From contig NZ_JARUBN010000001.1 of NCBI RefSeq assembly GCF_029626265.1, forward strand, positions 2,046,001 through 2,110,000: a stretch of 64,000 nt of DNA. The letters are read 5' to 3'. The stretch comes from Micromonospora sp. WMMD1102 (GTDB taxonomy: Bacteria; Actinomycetota; Actinomycetes; Mycobacteriales; Micromonosporaceae). Of the stretch, positions 1-8,654 are shown one piece after another. Numbering within the stretch: the stretch's first letter is position 1; every line of letters starts with the position of its first letter. The notes beneath the pieces are model-generated. The model saw nothing but the letters and a program-made list of their open reading frames with translations. It ran no database searches and was not told the origin of the DNA. A program made the position numbers and the translations under genes.

Positions 1-609
1 CGCCCGGCCCGCCTCCCGCAGCCAGTCCGGGGTGTGCACCGGATCGGTGCCGAGGCAGACCGCCGGGCGTCCGGTGCGGCCGATCTCGTACGGCAGCCGC
101 CGGCTCGGATAGGAGTGCACGTCCAGCACGGTGACCCGGCCGCGTGCGGCCAGCCGGGCGTCGACGAGGTCGGTGACCGCCCGCGCGTACGGGTGGTACC
201 AGCGGTCGAGCAGTTCCGCCTCCTCGACCGGGTCGTCGGGGCGCAGCACGGCACCGGCGCTGGTCCTGGTGTACACGGCGGCCATCCCGACCGCCCGCAT
301 CGACTCCCGCCCGTCCGGAAAGCGCTCCGGGTCGACCACCAGCCGGGAGAGCAGGTTCACGAACGTCCACGGCGCACGCCGGGCGGTGCGGGCGGCCCGC
401 TCGGCGAGCAGGTCGGTGTGCGCGTCGGTCATCCGGGCCAGTTCGGCGGCGAGTGCGGCGTCGTCGAGGAGCAGCTTCGTGCGTACCTCCGGCGGGACCA
501 GCCGGGCGGCGTGCGGGACGTGCAGGATCACGTCGCTGTCGGCGGCGCCCGGCACCACCCGGAAGCCCGCCGCCGGCCCCGAACCGCCGTGCCGTCCCAC
601 GGCCGCCAT
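1..609 (-). CDS. N-formylglutamate amidohydrolase family protein (C-terminus cut by window edge)
   Basis: 203 codons are visible from an ATG at 609; the frame runs off the left edge. The family are zinc amidohydrolases releasing glutamate from N-formylglutamate in histidine catabolism, or acting on similar N-acyl amino acids. Visible signatures are VILHVPHAARLVPP near residues 23-36, the TDAHTD motif near 60 (metal/substrate region), and VTVLDVHSYPSRRLPY further on, a typical order for the family. No hut genes are in view, so the substrate is uncertain. It is divergent from the ankyrin gene at 828. The family call is from remembered motifs; a broader M14-like amidohydrolase is the alternative. 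Confidence 0.8.
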   Translation of the reverse strand, partial: MAAVGRHGGSGPAAGFRVVPGAADSDVILHVPHAARLVPPEVRTKLLLDDAALAAELARMTDAHTDLLAERAARTARRAPWTFVNLLSRLVVDPERFPDGRESMRAVGMAAVYTRTSAGAVLRPDDPVEEAELLDRWYHPYARAVTDLVDARLAARGRVTVLDVHSYPSRRLPYEIGRTGRPAVCLGTDPVHTPDWLREAGRA

Positions 610-827
610 TCTGCCCGGCCCGCCCGCCGCCACCGCACACCGCACCGCCGCCCGTCGACGCATCCGGTCAGGCCGCAGCAGCTCGGCCAGGTGCGTCAGG
701 CTTCGGGCAGACAGCGGGATCGTGGCAGGTCCGTTTCCAGGAACGATCGATCACTCCGTACGCGGATTTGGTTAGCGGCAGGAAATGACCTTGCTGGACG
801 CAACCGGGACCATTTACCGTCTCAGCC

Positions 828-3599
828 GTGGCGGCGGTTCGTGGTAGGCGGCGGGATGTGCTGGAGATGTACCGGCGCGCGCGTCCACGCGACGTACCGG
901 CGGAAATGGTCGAGGCCGTCGCGGCGCGACGGCTCGCCGGTGACGTTGCGGGGGCCTTCGCGGCCGCGCGCGTGGACTTGGACATCGACGTCGACGAGAT
1001 CACGCGGGTGCACGGCCGTGACATGGCCGATCGGCTGATCGACGACCTACGCCATATCGCCCCGGATCTGCTGCGCTGGAACGTACCGCGGGATCCGGAG
1101 TCCGGCGAGCCGGACGGGTGGGGGCTGCTTCGCAGGTACCCGGCCGCCGACGGCAGCGCGAACCTCATGGTCGACACGGGCCGCAGGGTCGGGGATCGGC
1201 TGCGGCTGCACGTCGGAATCCGGCCGTTGGATCCAGTTTTCGCCTCGGTGGTGTACCGGCTGCCGCGGGCGTACTGGGACGCCCGGTACCCCGGCGAGCT
1301 GCGCGACCTGTGCGGCGCCAGCCGCGATCGGATCCCGTTCCACGACGTTGACGGCCGCCGGCTGGATGCCGTCCCGGCCGGACCGCGTCCGGACGACCCC
1401 GTCGCGATGACCGAATGGCTGACGCTGCTGTGGGACGAGGGCCGCACTGGCGAAGCCCTCGCCGCGTGTGGGATCACGCTCGCCGGACGGCACGGCGACA
1501 GGTGGCCCCAGCGGCCGTGGGTCGCGGTCGAGCGGCTGGTCGCCGATGCGCGACGAAAGCTCGACGAGGATGTGTTCGACCCATCGCGGCGGCCACCGCG
1601 CCCGACCCGGACGATCTGGGTCCAGGGCCGCGACGAGGGCCAGGACGGCACCGACATCGAGCTGACCTTCGGCCCAGGCGAGCAGGTCACGGCGCGGCGG
1701 CGTAACGCTGGGAGTGGGGAGTCCCGGCTGCTCACCGCCCAGGAGTACCGCCATCCGATCGATCTTGACCTGCTGCGGTTCGACCTGGCCAATCCGGACG
1801 ACCTGCACCCAGCGGTCACGCAGGCGCTGTTCCCGGCGCGGTCGATCAGTGCTGACGGCCCGCCGGCACCTTCCCGGGCCGGGACAGCGGCGCGGGACAG
1901 CGGGTTCGAGCTGGTGATGCGGGCAGTCTGTCGCGACACGTCGGGCGTGCTCGCGCTCCTGGACGCTGGCGCCGACCCGCAGGTACGGAACCACTCCGGC
2001 CAGACGCTGCTGCACCTGCTGGCCGACCTCGACCATGAGCTGCTCCTACCCCGGTTGCTCGCCGCCGGTGTGGATGTCAACCTCATCGACGTGCAGGGGC
2101 ACACCGCGCTGCACGCGGCCGCCGTCCGCAGGAAGAACCTACGGTTCGCCGGATCGATCGCCCGGGCACGGGTGGAGGATCTGATCGGCAGGCTGCTCAA
2201 TGCGGGCGGAGTCGATGTGTGCGCCGAGCAGGGCGCCCCGTGCCCGGCCGGTGCGCCCGCTGAGCGTCGTGCCCGACCCACCGACGAGGATCTCGTCCGG
2301 TTACGTGCGGCTGCTTCCCGGGATGAGTACCGGACGATGACCGATCTGGCATGGGCCCTGTATTCGATCGGGAAGGACCGACCAGAGGTGCTCGCCGAGT
2401 GCTACGGCGTCCCGTTCCCGGACGAGTTCTTCGCGCTCGCCGATCACATGCCGCTGCCTGGACACCGACCCAACGATCTGCGGTGCCACGTGTGGCGGCT
2501 CGCGCTGCCGGCCGACCGGGGCGGCCCGGTGCCGCCACCCGACAGCAGCGACGCCTTCACCGAGCGGGTCATCCTTGAACGCGACCGGCGGCTGGTCCCG
2601 CTGCTGCCGTTGCGTGACCACCGCACGGAATACGGCGGCCTGGTACTTTGCTACCGGCTCACCGACCTCGCCGATGGCGAACCGACGATCTACGGCACCG
2701 ACCCGCTCGACGACCAAGGGCGGATCGAACAGCTCGGCCCGTCGCTGCTGGCCGTACTGCGCGACTACCACGTCACTGCCGTCGACCGGCTAGAGGCGCT
2801 GCAACGGCTCGTACCGCGGCACCGTGACATCGACGCCCTGCCTGCACACCGCGCCGCCCTGCAGCTGGTCGAAACCCTGCGGCCGGCCGGAGCGGCGGGT
2901 GTGGTGCGCTCCGAGCTGACCGCCCCGTTCACCACAGCGGTGTCCGAGCACATGCTGGCCCGACTGCGGGACCAGGCTTCCGCCGGCGACTTCCGGTCGC
3001 TGACTCGACTGGCGTGGGCCCTGTACGCAGCTGGTTCGAGCCCACGTGAGGTGCTGGCCGAGTGTTACGGGGTGGCGTTCCCCGACGAGTTCTTCGTGAT
3101 CGCCGATGCGGAACCGGACGACGTGGTCCCTGGCTTCGCGGCAAGCCTGACCTGGGCGTTGAGCGTACCGCCCGAGCGGGGCGGGCCGGCGCTGCGCCCG
3201 TCGGGGCTGGTGTGGCCGGTCGAGCAGCGGATCCTCGCCTGGAATCCGGATCTCGTCCCGCTCGTCGGGCTGGCCCACCACGGCCACTACGCGGTCCGCC
3301 ACGGCGAACTGATCCACTGTTACCGCCGCAGCGAGCTTGCCGCCGGCCGTAGCACCGTGTTCGGGGTTCCATGGGACCGGTTCGACGACGACGGCGAACT
3401 GTCCGTCGAGGCGTCCGGCCAGTCCCTGCTCACGGTCTTGCACGAGTACGCCACCGAGTGTCTGAGCCTGGACGAAGCGGAGAGCCGGCGACCGAAGAGC
3501 GTCACCGAGGACGAGGTTGAGGGCTCGCGCCAGATCGTGGCGAATATCGAGGCGCTGCAACGCCGCCTGGGCGACTACCCGAGGCCGACCAACCAATGA
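828..3599 (+). CDS. Ankyrin-repeat protein with tandem SUKH-like C-terminal domains
   Basis: 923 residues from a GTG at 828 with no convincing ribosome site (leaderless or a later start such as ATG 867 is possible). Residues 1-340 match nothing I recognise. Residues about 357-465 hold ankyrin-like repeats (VLALLDAGADPQVRNHSGQT, LLAAGVDVNLIDVQGHTALH). The C-terminus is an internal duplication: about 486-660 and 707-880 share LAWALY, then EVLAECYGV, then FPDEFF, then a LVPL...CYR...GEPTIYG-like tail. That layout resembles SUKH (SMI1/KNR4) folds found in immunity proteins; this is inference. Cytoplasmic, no signal peptide or membrane segment. The stop overlaps the next ATG by 4 bp, so the two proteins are probably made together. 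Confidence 0.8.
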   Translation: MAAVRGRRRDVLEMYRRARPRDVPAEMVEAVAARRLAGDVAGAFAAARVDLDIDVDEITRVHGRDMADRLIDDLRHIAPDLLRWNVPRDPESGEPDGWGLLRRYPAADGSANLMVDTGRRVGDRLRLHVGIRPLDPVFASVVYRLPRAYWDARYPGELRDLCGASRDRIPFHDVDGRRLDAVPAGPRPDDPVAMTEWLTLLWDEGRTGEALAACGITLAGRHGDRWPQRPWVAVERLVADARRKLDEDVFDPSRRPPRPTRTIWVQGRDEGQDGTDIELTFGPGEQVTARRRNAGSGESRLLTAQEYRHPIDLDLLRFDLANPDDLHPAVTQALFPARSISADGPPAPSRAGTAARDSGFELVMRAVCRDTSGVLALLDAGADPQVRNHSGQTLLHLLADLDHELLLPRLLAAGVDVNLIDVQGHTALHAAAVRRKNLRFAGSIARARVEDLIGRLLNAGGVDVCAEQGAPCPAGAPAERRARPTDEDLVRLRAAASRDEYRTMTDLAWALYSIGKDRPEVLAECYGVPFPDEFFALADHMPLPGHRPNDLRCHVWRLALPADRGGPVPPPDSSDAFTERVILERDRRLVPLLPLRDHRTEYGGLVLCYRLTDLADGEPTIYGTDPLDDQGRIEQLGPSLLAVLRDYHVTAVDRLEALQRLVPRHRDIDALPAHRAALQLVETLRPAGAAGVVRSELTAPFTTAVSEHMLARLRDQASAGDFRSLTRLAWALYAAGSSPREVLAECYGVAFPDEFFVIADAEPDDVVPGFAASLTWALSVPPERGGPALRPSGLVWPVEQRILAWNPDLVPLVGLAHHGHYAVRHGELIHCYRRSELAAGRSTVFGVPWDRFDDDGELSVEASGQSLLTVLHEYATECLSLDEAESRRPKSVTEDEVEGSRQIVANIEALQRRLGDYPRPTNQ

Positions 3600-4576
3600 T
3601 GCAACCCGACCAGACACCGGCCGACCATCCCGCGCTGTTGGAGCGGGGTCACCCGTTCCGGCAATGGAAGACCTGGCGCATACCTGGCACCAGGCTAACC
3701 CTCACAGGTTACTCCCGGGCCAACGACAAGACGTTCTTCCACGTCCCCGAGCTGCGGTGCAGCCTCGACGCGGGGCTGTGCGAGGGACGGCAGGTGGACA
3801 CGGTCTTCCTGACCCACACCCATCACGATCACGTCAAGGACCTCGACTACCTGGCCACGAACCCCGCCGGCGTGGACATCTACCTGCCAGCGGCAGCAGT
3901 ACCGTACGTGGAGTCCTACCTCCGCGCGAGCGCCGAACTGAACCACGGCGCGGCGTTCGATCCCGCCCTGGCGAAGGGCTACCGGCTGCACGGGGTGCGG
4001 CACGACGACCGGTTCACCTTCGGCCGCTCAGCAGACCAGGTGCGAGTGGTCGAGTGCGAGCACAAGGTGCCCTGCGTGGGATACGCCTTCGCCCAGCGGG
4101 CCAAGGCACTTTTACCGGAGTTCGACCAGCTGAGACGCCGGCTGATCGGCGAAGGCCGGGCCGAAGACTTCGGTCGCCTCATGGCACACAAACGCGACGA
4201 GGGCGTCACCGTCGACGAACAGGTCCTGCGGCCGATGTTCGCGTTCCTCGGCGACACCCACGTGAACGTGTTCCGGCGCAACCCATGGCTGTTCGACTAC
4301 CCGGTCATCATCACCGAATGCACATACCTCGACGACACCCAACGCGGGCGCGCCGACCGCGTCGGGCACACCGTCTGGAGCCAACTACGACCCATCGTCC
4401 AGGCACACCCGCAGACGCTGTTCGTCCTAACCCACTTCAGCCTGCGCCACTCCGACCCGGAAATCCTCACATTCTTCCGCCGGGAGTGGGAACAAGCGGG
4501 TACCGTACGGCCGACCAACGTCCTGCTGTGGGTCCACCCGGCGAGCCACCTGCCCGAGCAACACCAGTCCCGCTGA
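3596..4576 (+). CDS. RNase Z-like metallo-beta-lactamase fold protein
   Basis: 326 residues. The beta-lactamase signature HTHHDH lies at 74-79. Other RNase Z-type landmarks follow in order: ECEHKVPCVGY near 153-163, LGDTH near 218-222, ITECTY near 239-244 and THFSLRHSD near 279-287. These are the metal-binding and active-site elements of tRNA 3'-processing endonucleases and relatives. The usual N-terminal LGTG-type start of RNase Z is absent; instead there is about 70 residues of different sequence, so it is a divergent member rather than the housekeeping enzyme. The start ATG overlaps the upstream stop (ATGA-type overlap, with a second ATG directly after). Predicted phosphodiesterase or RNase working with, or held in check by, the upstream protein; the partner role is inference. 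Confidence 0.85.
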   Translation: MMQPDQTPADHPALLERGHPFRQWKTWRIPGTRLTLTGYSRANDKTFFHVPELRCSLDAGLCEGRQVDTVFLTHTHHDHVKDLDYLATNPAGVDIYLPAAAVPYVESYLRASAELNHGAAFDPALAKGYRLHGVRHDDRFTFGRSADQVRVVECEHKVPCVGYAFAQRAKALLPEFDQLRRRLIGEGRAEDFGRLMAHKRDEGVTVDEQVLRPMFAFLGDTHVNVFRRNPWLFDYPVIITECTYLDDTQRGRADRVGHTVWSQLRPIVQAHPQTLFVLTHFSLRHSDPEILTFFRREWEQAGTVRPTNVLLWVHPASHLPEQHQSR

Positions 4577-5050
4577 TGTTCTCGGCTGGAGCTGGACGCG
4601 TCCGTTGACGACGACCAGCCACAGTCTCATGGCCACCAACGAGTCCCACGTACCGTTTCGAACGCGTTATCCGCCCGCCAAGATCCAGCCTACTGTCATG
4701 CGGCCGTCAGCGCTCGGCGGATGTTGCTACAAGCAGACCTAGAAGCGGGTCGCCACCGCCGACCTGGAACTGGTCACCAAGGGCATTCTGGACGCACAGG
4801 CCGACCCGAACCGGGCCACCGTCGACGTGGCGTCGAAGACCAGCCACATCGTGCTGCCCGTCGTCGGCGGTACCCCGGCCGCGCACGCCGCCGGTCTCTG
4901 ACCCGTACACCCCACCGGCCGGCCCGGTAGCCGGCCGGTGGGGTGCCCCGCCGGTCACCGGCAGGTGTATGCTCCGCCGGTTGAGCCCTACCCCTGCGGC
5001 GTGTGCCCCGGACGCCGGCACCGGGCTCGCGACCGTATGGAGGATGGCGC
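4577..5050. other. Non-coding interval with a gene remnant
   Basis: No intact gene. The stretch 4577-4740 shows nothing recognisable and is slightly less GC-rich than its surroundings. From 4743 a short plus-strand reading frame continues to a stop at 4901 (separate entry). The last 30 bases carry the ribosome site of the coiled-coil gene. Confidence 0.6.
4743..4901 (+). pseudogene. C-terminal gene remnant, unrecognised family
   Basis: A 52-codon frame, beginning KRVATADLELVTKGILDAQ and ending HAAGL before TGA, looks like real protein: codon third positions are G/C and composition is balanced. An in-frame TAG at 4740-4742 sits directly upstream, preceded by CYKQT, and there is no plausible start codon or ribosome site. 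I read it as the end of a gene whose front was lost, perhaps when the ankyrin/RNase Z module arrived. I could not assign the family; the tail is vaguely like secreted or membrane-anchored accessory proteins. Confidence 0.45.
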
Positions 5051-6631
5051 ATGTCCCAGAGCCAGGAGCTGTTCGACCTGCACGAGGACAAGACTTCGCG
5101 ACCCAGCTTCGAGACCACGCTGCGCGGCTTCGACAAGCGGCAGGTGGAGCAGTACGTGGCGCAGACGGCGAACGAGTTGTCGAAATTGATCGCCGAACGC
5201 GAGCAGGCGTTCAGCCACATCCAGGGCCTGACCGTCCATCTCCAGCAGGTGCAGGCCGAGCTGACCGAGCTGCGGGAACGGCCGCCGCAGGTGGACCGGG
5301 CCTCCTTCCGGGACCTCGGCCCGATGGTCGACCAGATCATCGCGCTGGCCGAGAAGCAGGCCGGGGCGATCGTCGACGCCGCCGCCCAGCGGGCGACCGA
5401 GCACCAGAGCGAGGCGGAACGGGTCCTCGCCGATGCCCGCGAACAGGCCGAGAAGCTGACCGCCGAGGGCGAGGCCAGCCGGGAACGCGCCGAGCAGGAG
5501 GCGCAGCGGATCAGCGAGCGCAGCGCCCAGCAGGTCGAGCGGGCCCAGGCGCAGGCGGAGTCGATGCTGGAGTCGGCGCGCAGCCAGATCCAGCAGGAGA
5601 TCGAGGCGGCCCGGACGCGTACCCAGCAGGAGCTGGGCCAGTGGCAGGCCAACGTGGAGCGCGAGCTGACCGAGCTGCGCAGCGCCACCGAGGCGGAGCT
5701 GACCCGGTCGCAGAAGCAGGTGGAGGAGGAGAACGCGAACCTCCGCGCCGAGGCCCAGCAGTACGTCTCCGAGCTGCGGCGGCGGGCGGACGAGCAGGCC
5801 AGCACGCACCAGCAGCAGCTTGCCGCGCTCGCCGAGGAGATCGAGACCCGGCAGCAGTCGCTCAGCCAGCTGCTGTCCGCGCAGGAGACCGCGCAGCAGC
5901 GGCTGGCGCAGTCCCGCCAGGAGGGCGTGACCGCCGAGCAGGAGTTCGCCCAGCTGCAGCAGCGGCTCGGTGAGGTCCGCCAGGACCTGACCGCCGAGCT
6001 GAACCGGCTGGACGAGGCCCGCCGGGCGGCGGAGACGGCGGAGCGGCAGGCGGCCGAGGTGCGGGCCCGGACGCAGCGCGAGGCGAAGCGACTGGCCGAC
6101 CGGGCCGCCGCGGCGGTGATGGCGGCGGCCGCGATAACCGGCGAGACCGGCGAGTACCAGATGGTGGCGGTGCGCCAGGAGGCGAACCGGGGACCGGCCG
6201 AGGTGCTGGCGGAGCCGATCGAGCAGTCCGACCAGCCGGAGCAGCCCAGCCAGCCCGAGCAGTTCGGGCAGCCTGAGCAGTTCGGGCGGCGCGAGCAGCA
6301 GGAGCGCTCCGAGCAGCGGGAGCGCTCCGAGCAGCGGGAGCGCTCCGAGCAGCAGCCCGAGCGCCCGGAACAGCCCGAGCAGTTCGGCGGGCCCGAGCGG
6401 TTCGAGCAGCCCCAGCGGCACGAGGGGTTCGAGCAGTCCCAGCGGCCCGAGCAGTTCGAGCGGGCCGAGCAGTTCGAGCGGGCCGAGCAGTTCGAGCAGC
6501 CTCGGCGGGTCGAGCAGCCGGAGCCGGTGATGAACCTGTTCGAGCCCCAGCAGTCCGGGCACCAGTCGCACCACCACGAGAACGCGCCGCCCGTGTACAC
6601 CCCGAACGGCGCCGACCCGGGCCGCTACTAG
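5051..6631 (+). CDS. DivIVA-domain coiled-coil protein with Q/E-rich repeat tail
   Basis: 526 residues; the ATG at 5051 was chosen over upstream starts because GGAGGA sits at the right distance. Residues about 15-60 (FETTLRGFDKRQVEQYVAQ) match the DivIVA N-terminus that targets curved membrane and cell poles. Residues 60-370 are nearly continuous coiled coil rich in E, Q, A and R. From about 385 to the end the chain becomes low complexity, with repeats such as EQFGQPEQFG and ERSEQRERSEQ; an 18-bp DNA unit is repeated about three times near 6302-6349. Relatives organise polar growth and the cytoskeleton in actinobacteria (Scy/FilP-like). It stands alone and is convergent with the next gene. 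Confidence 0.85.
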   Translation: MSQSQELFDLHEDKTSRPSFETTLRGFDKRQVEQYVAQTANELSKLIAEREQAFSHIQGLTVHLQQVQAELTELRERPPQVDRASFRDLGPMVDQIIALAEKQAGAIVDAAAQRATEHQSEAERVLADAREQAEKLTAEGEASRERAEQEAQRISERSAQQVERAQAQAESMLESARSQIQQEIEAARTRTQQELGQWQANVERELTELRSATEAELTRSQKQVEEENANLRAEAQQYVSELRRRADEQASTHQQQLAALAEEIETRQQSLSQLLSAQETAQQRLAQSRQEGVTAEQEFAQLQQRLGEVRQDLTAELNRLDEARRAAETAERQAAEVRARTQREAKRLADRAAAAVMAAAAITGETGEYQMVAVRQEANRGPAEVLAEPIEQSDQPEQPSQPEQFGQPEQFGRREQQERSEQRERSEQRERSEQQPERPEQPEQFGGPERFEQPQRHEGFEQSQRPEQFERAEQFERAEQFEQPRRVEQPEPVMNLFEPQQSGHQSHHHENAPPVYTPNGADPGRY

Positions 6632-6766
6632 CCGGCGGTCCACCGGCGGCGCCCGCGCGGCTGGTCCCGCGGGCCGTCCGCCGAGGTGGCAGGCGGATCG
6701 TCGGGGCACCGCCGGGCCGCCACCGGCCCGGTGCTGCGGCAGGGGTGGCGGCCGGCGGTGCGGGTG

Positions 6767-8575
6767 TCAGCGGCCCCAGAGCCGCCAGGTCTGGTTGAGC
6801 GGGCTGCCCTGGCCCGCGGGGTTGCAGGTCCACTGGTGGACGAGGGCGCGCTGCGCCGTGGAGATGCTGCTGACGTCGACGCACTTGCCGCTGTGCCGGG
6901 CGACGAGCTGGTAGTCGTGGGCGTCGTTGCCGCCGTACGTCACCTTGCGGAGCGTGAACTGCTGGTGCTGCGCCGCACCGTCGCAGGTCCACTGCTGGAC
7001 GGCGGCGCCGTTGGCCGTGGACGCCGCGTTCACGTCGAGGCACTTGCCGGACTGCTGGTTGAGCACGGTGTACGTGTTGGCGACTCCCGTGACCGGCCGG
7101 AAGTTCCAGAGCTGCTGGTCGCCGCCCTCACAGGCGAACTGCTGCTGCTGGTTGCCGTCCGCTGTGCCCAGGTTGCTGTTGTCGAGGCACTGCTGGGAGT
7201 GCTGGGCGACCGCGACCGTCTGGAAGCCGCCGTCCGAGGGCGGCAGCAGGGTGATCGTGAACGTGTCGTCGGCGTTGGTGTGCGGCAGGTTGACCGTGGT
7301 GGCGTTGCCGGAGAGCGTCACGACGGTGTTGGCGACGGTGACCGGCCCCTGGACGGCGCCGCCGCCGTTGTACGGGATGCGCTGGGCGAGGACCCGCACC
7401 TGGTTGTTCTGCACGATGCCGCTGGTGGTGTCGAGGCGTTGCAGGTTGACGGCGATGTTGCCGGTGGTGCCGCCGCCACCGACGAGAATCTTGGCGACCC
7501 CGGTCGCCTTGGTGGCGAAGGCGTCGTACGCCGGGCTGGGCGTGACGGAGACGATCGTGCCGGTCTGCGATCCGTAGAAGCGGTAGACCCACCATTCGCC
7601 CTTCGGCTGGTGCTGGCCGGCGGAGTTGTGCACCAGCAGGTTGCCGAGGTCGTTGTGCAGGTTCGAGGTGCTGGCCCAGTTGGCGCGCAACCCGTCGGCA
7701 CCCGCGCGTTCCAGCCGGGCGATGTACCAGGAGCCGTCGCCGGGGTTCTGCTCGCTGGGCGAGCCGTACTCGTTGATCTGGTACGGGCGGGGGTGCGGGA
7801 TGCCGCGGGCGTCGAGGGTCGCGTTGGCGGTGTTGACGTTCGCGACCGGGTCGCCGGGCAGGCTGTGCCAGCTGAAGATGTCCGGCACGAGGTTGTTGGC
7901 CCGGACGAAGTCGAGGTACTGGACCCACCAGCCGCCGGTCGACGGCACGCAGGCGCAGCTCGGGCCGACGATCAGGTGGCCGGGAAGTTCGGCGCGCAGC
8001 CGCTGGTAGGTGCGCCGCCACAACTCGAAGTACTGCGCCTGCGAGCGGTTCCAAAAGATGTTCAGGTTGGGCTCGTTCCAGATGTCCCACTGCACGCTGA
8101 TTCCGGCGGCCCGGACGTCACCGATCAGCCGGGTGAGGAAGGCGTCGTAGTCGGCCCAGTTGCCGTTGTCGCCGGGGAAGCGGGAGATGCCGTACCCGTC
8201 GGCGCCCCACAGGTCGTGCGGCAGGATGACGAACTGGCCGCCGAGTGCGATGGTGCGCCGGGCCTGGGCGAGGGTCGAGTTCCACCTGCGGTCGTAGCTG
8301 CCGGCGACCCAGCCGCCCGGCTGGCCGAGTTGGGCGCCGCCGGCCCGCATGTAGCGGAACTTGACGTCGCGGTAGAAGTGGTCGGCCGGTCCGGACGCGT
8401 TCTCGGTCATGCCGTAGATCCAGCCCGAGGCGCGGTAGCTGGGGGAACCGCCGGCGACGGAGAAGTCGACGGTGATGGACTCGTCGCCGGCCTGTGCGGG
8501 GGTGGCGACGGCGGTCAGGGAGATGGCGGTGAGCAGCGCGGCGGTGAGTGCGCCGAGCAGCGTGGCTCTGTTCAC
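6767..8575 (-). CDS. Secreted GH39-like glycoside hydrolase with ricin-type lectin domain
   Basis: 602 residues from a GTG with AAGGAG ribosome site. Residues 1-29 are a Sec signal peptide ending in PAQA. The catalytic part (about 30-440) is a clan GH-A barrel: WDIWNEPN places the acid/base glutamate at 168, and YQINEYG places the nucleophile glutamate at 269. Residues about 455-602 are a ricin B-type (CBM13) lectin with repeated C-L-D and Q-x-W motifs (KCLDV, VQQWTC, VHQWTC), which would hold xylan or galactose-containing polymers. Best guess is a beta-xylosidase-like or related retaining enzyme; specificity cannot be read. It lies downstream of, and co-directional with, the LacI gene, whose operators are close by. 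Confidence 0.85.
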   Translation of the reverse strand: MNRATLLGALTAALLTAISLTAVATPAQAGDESITVDFSVAGGSPSYRASGWIYGMTENASGPADHFYRDVKFRYMRAGGAQLGQPGGWVAGSYDRRWNSTLAQARRTIALGGQFVILPHDLWGADGYGISRFPGDNGNWADYDAFLTRLIGDVRAAGISVQWDIWNEPNLNIFWNRSQAQYFELWRRTYQRLRAELPGHLIVGPSCACVPSTGGWWVQYLDFVRANNLVPDIFSWHSLPGDPVANVNTANATLDARGIPHPRPYQINEYGSPSEQNPGDGSWYIARLERAGADGLRANWASTSNLHNDLGNLLVHNSAGQHQPKGEWWVYRFYGSQTGTIVSVTPSPAYDAFATKATGVAKILVGGGGTTGNIAVNLQRLDTTSGIVQNNQVRVLAQRIPYNGGGAVQGPVTVANTVVTLSGNATTVNLPHTNADDTFTITLLPPSDGGFQTVAVAQHSQQCLDNSNLGTADGNQQQQFACEGGDQQLWNFRPVTGVANTYTVLNQQSGKCLDVNAASTANGAAVQQWTCDGAAQHQQFTLRKVTYGGNDAHDYQLVARHSGKCVDVSSISTAQRALVHQWTCNPAGQGSPLNQTWRLWGR

Positions 8576-8654
8576 GGAGGACTCCTTGGCTGGGGGACGG
8601 GCAGCGGAGATCGCGGGGCGAGCTCGTGGCTCGTCCCGGCGACGGTCCGGATGG

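Noticed and set aside
4774..6600. Cys/Ser-rich minus-strand frame with SRCSERSRCSE-like repeats
   Set aside because: It is the antisense reading of the Q/E repeats in the DivIVA-type gene, not a metal-binding protein.
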